Positions 13,511 through 17,341 of a stretch of 17,341 nucleotides of DNA are shown piece after piece (position 1 is the first letter of the stretch; each line of letters starts with the position of its first letter). The translations under genes were made by a program, and so were the position numbers. The notes beneath the pieces were generated by a model, which was not told where the DNA came from, ran no database searches, and saw nothing but the letters and a program-made list of their open reading frames with translations. Source of the DNA: Thermoplasmata archaeon. GTDB taxonomy: Archaea; Thermoplasmatota; Thermoplasmata; Lutacidiplasmatales; UBA184. Location of the stretch: positions 1 through 17,341 of the forward strand of contig JASHUJ010000100.1 of assembly GCA_030040035.1 (NCBI GenBank), given 5' to 3'.

Positions 13511-13587
13511 GGTCGGGCAGCGACGGTCCTCCCGCTACTTTCGCTTATGGGCGCGTGAGGACGGGGGGCGCTCCCGCGACGACAACC

Positions 13588-13593
13588 GTAAAT
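13588..13593 (+). promoter_or_regulatory. Putative TATA-like element of the chain-elongation operon
   Basis: GTAAAT within CAACCGTAAATGGAACGG is centred about 26-27 nt ahead of the ATG at 13617, the spacing expected for a leaderless archaeal transcript. The 118 bp divergent gap between the MerB-like gene and this operon holds no other good candidate on the plus strand. Confidence 0.45.
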
Positions 13594-13616
13594 GGAACGG
13601 TGCCGGTAGAACGTCA

Positions 13617-14864
13617 ATGGGGGAGCCTCGACTCGTCGAGAACTACCACCCTCGGACGTCCCGCGCGCGCAAGTTCGCCCCCGAGATCGAGATCTGGGAC
13701 GAGACCCTGCGCGACGGGGAGCAGACTCCGGGGGTCCATTTCTCCCCGGAGGAGAAGCTCGAGATCGCGACGCTGATGTCCGACGCGGGCGTCCCCCTCC
13801 TGAACGCCGGCATCCCCGTCGTCTCCCCGGAGGAAGCGCGTGCCGTTCGGCTGCTGGCCACCTCGGGGCTGAAGGCGAAGATCCTCGCGGCCGCCCGCAC
13901 CGTGCCATCCGACGTCGATGCGGTGATCGCGAGCGGCGTCCGGTTCATCGCGATCTTTGTGGCGGCCAGCAATGTCCACTTGAAGTTCAAACTCCGAATG
14001 AGTCAAGAGGAGGTCAAGGACGCCAGCCTCGCGGCGGTCCGACGAGCCAAGGACGCCGGACTCCACGTCGCGTTTGTCACCGAGGACACCGTCCGCGCTC
14101 CGTTCGATTTCGTCGAGGATCTGTACCGCTCGGTGCAGGAAGCGGGGGCCGACCGGTTGGTCGTCGCGGATACCGTCGGCATCATGACGCCGCTCACCTT
14201 CCGTTGGTACCTAGCGGAATTCCAGCGCCGGGTCCAGCCGAAGGACCTCAGCGTCCATTGCCACAATGACTTCGGCCTCGCTACGGCGAATACCCTTACC
14301 GCAGTAGAGTGCGGCGTTCGGGCGCCGCACGTCTGCGTCAACGGTCTCGGAGAGCGGGCGGGCAACGCCTCGCTGGAGGAAGTGGTGGAGGCGCTCGAGT
14401 CGCTCTACGGGGTACGTACCGGGATCCGCTCCGAGCGGCTCTACGAGCTCTCCCGTCGCGTCGAGGAGCTCTCGGGCGTACCGATCGCGGCGAACAAGGC
14501 GCTCGTCGGGTACAACTCGTTCTCCCACGAGGCCGGGATCCACACGCACGGGATCCTCGCCCACACGCTCACCTACGAGCCGATCCAACCCGAATCGCTC
14601 GGCCGCCAGCGACGGATGATCCTCGGAAAACACACGGGCAAGGCCGCGCTGGTCGAGAAGCTGAAGGAGCGGGGTCTCGTCGCGCCGGATCCGGTGCTCG
14701 TCGAACTCCTCCAGCGCATCAAGGTCCGGACCGAGTCCCACTCGAAGGAAAACCTGCGGGAGTTCCTTGAGGAATACCGGGGCCTCTTCGAGCAGCCGGG
14801 GTTGTCGGACGAGGAATTCTGGGCGATGGTCGACGCGGTGGGGATCCGGGTGGCGAACGCATGA
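13617..14864 (+). CDS. LeuA/NifV-superfamily acyltransferase (homocitrate / isopropylmalate synthase-like)
   Basis: Members condense acetyl-CoA with a 2-oxoacid to start 2-oxoacid chain elongation. The 415-residue TIM-barrel protein has DETLRDGEQ (R32, D33 for catalysis and metal), the metal-binding HCHND (H214, H216), NGLGERAGNASLE (242 onward) and HEAGIHTHGILAHTLTYEPI. It lacks the C-terminal regulatory LeuA dimer domain of true isopropylmalate synthases (about 500 residues), so by length and by the GVPxLxxGIP pattern it resembles NifV/AksA-type homocitrate synthases. Oddities: the conserved Glu of the IEAGFP/LEIGIP motif is Asn (N63 in LLNAGIP), and the later Asp or His of VDLSLPVSD/VHTFIATSD is Ala (A112 in FIAIFVAASN). 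Substrate is therefore uncertain: 2-oxoglutarate, 2-oxoisovalerate, pyruvate or another oxoacid. It overlaps leuC by four bases (ATGA). Confidence 0.85.
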   Translation: MGEPRLVENYHPRTSRARKFAPEIEIWDETLRDGEQTPGVHFSPEEKLEIATLMSDAGVPLLNAGIPVVSPEEARAVRLLATSGLKAKILAAARTVPSDVDAVIASGVRFIAIFVAASNVHLKFKLRMSQEEVKDASLAAVRRAKDAGLHVAFVTEDTVRAPFDFVEDLYRSVQEAGADRLVVADTVGIMTPLTFRWYLAEFQRRVQPKDLSVHCHNDFGLATANTLTAVECGVRAPHVCVNGLGERAGNASLEEVVEALESLYGVRTGIRSERLYELSRRVEELSGVPIAANKALVGYNSFSHEAGIHTHGILAHTLTYEPIQPESLGRQRRMILGKHTGKAALVEKLKERGLVAPDPVLVELLQRIKVRTESHSKENLREFLEEYRGLFEQPGLSDEEFWAMVDAVGIRVANA

Positions 14865-16144
14865 CGAGCGCGAATGGCCACGGAGCGACGCTTGCGGAGA
14901 AGATCCTCGCGCGGGCGGCGGGGGTCGACCGCGTGGTCCCCGGGCAGATTATCGAGGGGAACGTCGACCTCGCGATGATGCATGAGCAGGGCGCGCAAAC
15001 GGTCGCGCCCTTCCACCAGATGGGGGCCGACAAGGTCTGGGACCCGGACCGGGTCGTCATTGCGATCGACCACTGGGTGCCTGCCTCTACCGAAGGGGCG
15101 GCGGTGCTCCATCGTATCCTGCGCAAGTTCGCGGCCGAGACGGGCCTCACGCACTTCTACGACGTCGGTCAGCACGGGATCTGCCACCAGATCCTCGCGG
15201 AGAACGGCTGGGTCGTTCCGGGGGACCTCGCCGTCGGGACCGATTCGCACACCAACATGCTCGGGGCGATGGGCGCGGTGGCGGCCGGCATCGGGCCGAC
15301 CGAGATGGCCGCCGTGCTCGCGCTCGGTCGACTGTGGCTCAAGGTGCCGGCTTCCGTCCAGATTCGCGTCCGTGGCTCGTTCGGGCGGGGCGTGACGGCG
15401 AAGGATCTGGTCCTGCGCATCCTCGGCGAGATCCGGACCGACGGCGCGACGTACCGATCCGTCGAGTACACCGGCTCGACCGTGAGCGGGCTCTCGATGC
15501 CCGAGCGATTCACGATCTGCAACATGACGACCGAGATGGGCGCGAAGACCGGCATGGTCGCGCCCGACGAGACGACGTACGACTATCTGCGCCCGATCGC
15601 CAAGCATGCCATGCATCCGCTCGCCGCGGACGCCGACGCCCGCTACGAGCGCACGCTCGATATCGACGTCGAGGGCATGCCCCCGATGGTCGCGTGTCCC
15701 TACTCTCCCGACAACGTCCGTCCGCTGCCCGAGGTAGTGCGGGAGCATGTGAAGATCGACCAGGCGTTCCTCGGCTCCTGCACCAACGCCCGGATCGAGG
15801 ACCTCCGCGAGGGCGCGGCGCTGATGAAGGGCCAGAAGGTCGCGCCCGGCGTGCGCTTCATCGTCTCGCCCGCCTCGACGAAGATCTACGACCAGTGCCT
15901 GCACGAAGGGATCATCGAGACGTTCACCGAGGCCGGGGCGGTCTTCACGAACTCGAGCTGCTCGGCCTGCTTCGGAGGGAACATGGGGATCCTCGCCCCC
16001 GACGAAACGTGCGCCTCCTCCTCGAACCGCAACTTCCCCGGACGCATGGGGGCGAAGGAGGCCCGCATCTACCTCATGTCCCCGGCGGCGGTCGTCGCGA
16101 CCGCGATCCGCGGCGAGATCGCCGACCCGCGGGAGATGCTCTAG
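14861..16144 (+). CDS. leuC: 3-isopropylmalate dehydratase / homoaconitase large subunit family
   Basis: Aconitase-superfamily large subunit (427 residues, the usual archaeal LeuC/HacA size). With the small subunit it isomerises the hydroxy-tricarboxylate made by the upstream synthase. [4Fe-4S] ligands are C307 (GSCTNARIEDL), C367 and C370 (SSCSACFGGNMG). VGTDSHTNMLGAMGAVAAGIG and SSSNRNFPGRMG are the conserved substrate-binding and catalytic stretches. The cysteine motif CSACFGGN differs from the more common CGPCLG or CGAC(L/C)G forms. ATG at 14861 overlaps the preceding stop, and leuD follows after 12 bp. Whether the substrate is isopropylmalate, homocitrate or a relative cannot be told from this subunit; the synthase argues against assuming leucine. 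Confidence 0.92.
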   Translation: MTSANGHGATLAEKILARAAGVDRVVPGQIIEGNVDLAMMHEQGAQTVAPFHQMGADKVWDPDRVVIAIDHWVPASTEGAAVLHRILRKFAAETGLTHFYDVGQHGICHQILAENGWVVPGDLAVGTDSHTNMLGAMGAVAAGIGPTEMAAVLALGRLWLKVPASVQIRVRGSFGRGVTAKDLVLRILGEIRTDGATYRSVEYTGSTVSGLSMPERFTICNMTTEMGAKTGMVAPDETTYDYLRPIAKHAMHPLAADADARYERTLDIDVEGMPPMVACPYSPDNVRPLPEVVREHVKIDQAFLGSCTNARIEDLREGAALMKGQKVAPGVRFIVSPASTKIYDQCLHEGIIETFTEAGAVFTNSSCSACFGGNMGILAPDETCASSSNRNFPGRMGAKEARIYLMSPAAVVATAIRGEIADPREML

Positions 16145-16156
16145 GGGGCCGGCCGG

Positions 16157-16684
16157 GTGAACGACCTCATCGAGGGGCGGGTCTGGACCCTCGGGCCGAA
16201 CATCGACACGGACCAGATCATCTCCGGGAAGTACCTGACGATCATCGACCCCGAGGAGCTTCGCAAGCACGTCTTCGAGATCGCGCTGCCGGAGTTCGCG
16301 AAGGGCGCGCGCGCCGGCGACATCCTGGTGGCCGACGAAAACTTCGGATGCGGCTCGAGCCGAGAGCACGCGCCCCAGGCGATGCGTGCGATCGGGGTGG
16401 GCGCGGTCGTGGCGGACTCGTTCGCCCGCATCTTCTTCCGGAACGCGATCAACCTCGGGATCCCGACCGTCGAGGCGAAGGGCGTCCGGGCGATCTTCGA
16501 GATGGGGGACCCGGCGCGCATCGAGATGCGGGCCGGCCGCATCACGAACGTGCGGACGGGACGCTCGGTCGAGTTCCCGCCGCTGCCCCCGCACCTGTTG
16601 GAGCTCCTCGACGCGGGGGGCCTGGTCGAGAAGGTCCGGCGGGAGCTCGAGGCCCGGCGGAGTTCCGCGGGGGCGCGCGCATGA
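16157..16684 (+). CDS. leuD: 3-isopropylmalate dehydratase / homoaconitase small subunit family
   Basis: The 175-residue swivelling small subunit that completes the LeuC-type active site. Seen are GPNIDTDQIISGKYL (13-27) and NFGCGSSREHAP (62-73), the latter containing the catalytic serine loop, then DSFARIFFRNAINLGIP. The residues after KY form the loop reported to set substrate size in archaeal members: YLRT in methanogen homoaconitase and YLVY-like in isopropylmalate isomerase, as I recall. Here it is YLTI (26-29), matching neither. The start is GTG at 16157 after a G-rich stretch, 12 bp past the leuC stop. The stop overlaps the next gene as ATGA. The C-terminal 15 residues are Arg/Ala-rich. 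Confidence 0.92.
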   Translation: MNDLIEGRVWTLGPNIDTDQIISGKYLTIIDPEELRKHVFEIALPEFAKGARAGDILVADENFGCGSSREHAPQAMRAIGVGAVVADSFARIFFRNAINLGIPTVEAKGVRAIFEMGDPARIEMRAGRITNVRTGRSVEFPPLPPHLLELLDAGGLVEKVRRELEARRSSAGARA

Positions 16685-17341
16685 AGGACGCCGGCTACGC
16701 GATCGCGCTGTTCCCGGGCGATGGCACCGGACCCGAGGTCGTACGGGAGGGCGAAAAGGTCCTCGCCGCGCTGGCGGAGGGAGGTCCCGCGCCCTGGCAT
16801 CTCACGAGCTACGCGGGCGGGGGCCAGTACTACTTGCGAACCGGGAAGGAGTGGGAGCCGGAGGGGGCCGCGGCGGCCCGCTCGAGCGACGCGATCCTCG
16901 TCGGCGCGGTAGGATGGCCCGGCGCGACGCTGCCGAACGGCGACCTCGCCGGTCGCGCGCTCGTCCTCGGACTCCGGGAGGGCCTCGATCTGTTCGCCAA
17001 CGTCCGGCCGTGCAAGCTTTACCCCGGGGTCCAGCACCGGATCAGCGGGGCCTACCGGGAGGTCTGGTCGCCCAAGGACGTCGACCTGGTGATCGTGCGC
17101 GAGAACACCGAGGGCCTCTACACGCCCGCCCGCGGTCGCCTCCGCCGGGCGGACGAAACGGAGGTGGCGATCGACACGCGGGTCATCACCCGCAAGGGGG
17201 CGGAACGCGTGATCCGCTACGCCTTCGAGATCGCCCGCCAACGCCCCCGAGGCGCGCCCGAGGACGGTCGGCGCCGGGTGACGTGCGTGGACAAGTCGAA
17301 CGTGCTCGAGGGATGCCGGTTCTTCCGGGAGACGTTCGACC
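16681..17341 (+). CDS. Isocitrate/isopropylmalate-family beta-decarboxylating dehydrogenase, 5' part
   Basis: NAD(P)-dependent oxidative decarboxylase completing the elongation cycle; the first 220 residues are present and the gene runs off the right edge. LFPGDGTGPEVV (10-21) is the family N-terminus. LVGAVGWPGA, LDLFANVRPCKLYPGV (102-117), VRENTEGLY (139-147) and the catalytic lysine K205 in CVDKSNVLEG are all seen. RENTEGLY with ANVRP is shared by homoisocitrate, isocitrate, tartrate and archaeal isopropylmalate dehydrogenases and differs from the RELTGGIYFG of bacterial LeuB. Specificity is therefore open: homoisocitrate, 3-isopropylmalate or a related substrate. ATG at 16681 overlaps the leuD stop (ATGA), making it the fourth gene of the operon. 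Confidence 0.9.
   Translation, partial: MKDAGYAIALFPGDGTGPEVVREGEKVLAALAEGGPAPWHLTSYAGGGQYYLRTGKEWEPEGAAAARSSDAILVGAVGWPGATLPNGDLAGRALVLGLREGLDLFANVRPCKLYPGVQHRISGAYREVWSPKDVDLVIVRENTEGLYTPARGRLRRADETEVAIDTRVITRKGAERVIRYAFEIARQRPRGAPEDGRRRVTCVDKSNVLEGCRFFRETFD

Noticed and set aside
14573..16594. A 673-codon open frame on the minus strand opposite the leuC/leuD region
   Set aside because: It is antisense to clearly conserved leuC, leuD and synthase codons, has low-complexity Arg/Asp/His-rich composition and shows no domain. Long antisense frames are expected in GC-rich genomes with strong third-position bias.
1..17341. Insertion sequences, CRISPR arrays, prophage or integration sites
   Set aside because: No transposase, integrase, regularly spaced repeats or long terminal repeats were seen, and composition is uniform across the window.

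Overview
This 17.3 kb, GC-rich window is chromosomal DNA of an archaeon. Archaeal hallmarks are an Sm-like (Lsm) protein, a CTP-dependent riboflavin kinase with an N-terminal helix-turn-helix, the radical-SAM subunit of archaeosine synthase, the agmatidine enzyme TiaS, and a two-subunit 2-oxoacid:ferredoxin oxidoreductase. Several genes also have TATA-like elements about 26 nt ahead of the start codon, which suggests leaderless transcripts. The HTH-riboflavin kinase architecture and the style of the histidyl-tRNA synthetase motifs (SKTWRYEEPQ, QFNLDILG) point to the Thermoplasmatota. That placement is an inference from remembered family features. A DnaK gene means a mesophilic or moderately thermophilic lineage is plausible.

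Layout. The 3' part of dnaK (2-1294, +) converges on a citrate synthase (1313-2461, -). A divergent promoter region (2462-2548) then leads to a tightly overlapped four-gene + strand operon, lsm-ribK-raSEA-nadE (2549-5308), whose three junctions are all GTGA or ATGA overlaps. An archaeal homologue of the CDIN1/C15orf41 (TPD-motif) nuclease follows (5385-6269, +). Its 3' end overlaps the 3' end of hisS (6127-7434, -) by 143 bp, tail to tail. Upstream of hisS on the - strand lies an unrecognised zinc-ribbon/helical protein (7464-8579).

A second - strand block is korA-korB-tiaS (12730 down to 8713). It is driven by a clear TATA box (12786-12792) preceded by two TTTCACG direct repeats. Above it is a MerB (alkylmercury lyase)-like gene (12836-13498, -) that keeps the Cys/Asp/Cys catalytic set but has no other mer genes nearby. 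Divergent from it, an operon runs off the right edge: a LeuA/NifV-superfamily acyltransferase, LeuC, LeuD and the 5' part of a beta-decarboxylating dehydrogenase (13617-17341, +). This is a 2-oxoacid chain-elongation cassette (leucine, lysine by the aminoadipate route, or related). Its first enzyme has unusual residues at positions normally conserved, so its substrate should not be assumed.

How the genes fit together. Citrate synthase and KorAB belong to central carbon metabolism. The elongation cassette consumes acetyl-CoA plus a 2-oxoacid. RibK and NadE make FMN and NAD. RaSEA, TiaS and HisS serve tRNA modification and charging. No tRNA or rRNA gene, mobile element, CRISPR array or integration signature was seen. 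All gaps between genes are under 140 bp. The main candidates for new biology are the orphan MerB-like protein with the repeat-bearing korA promoter beside it, the archaeal CDIN1-type nuclease with its antisense tail, the atypical acyltransferase cassette, and the zinc-ribbon helical protein.
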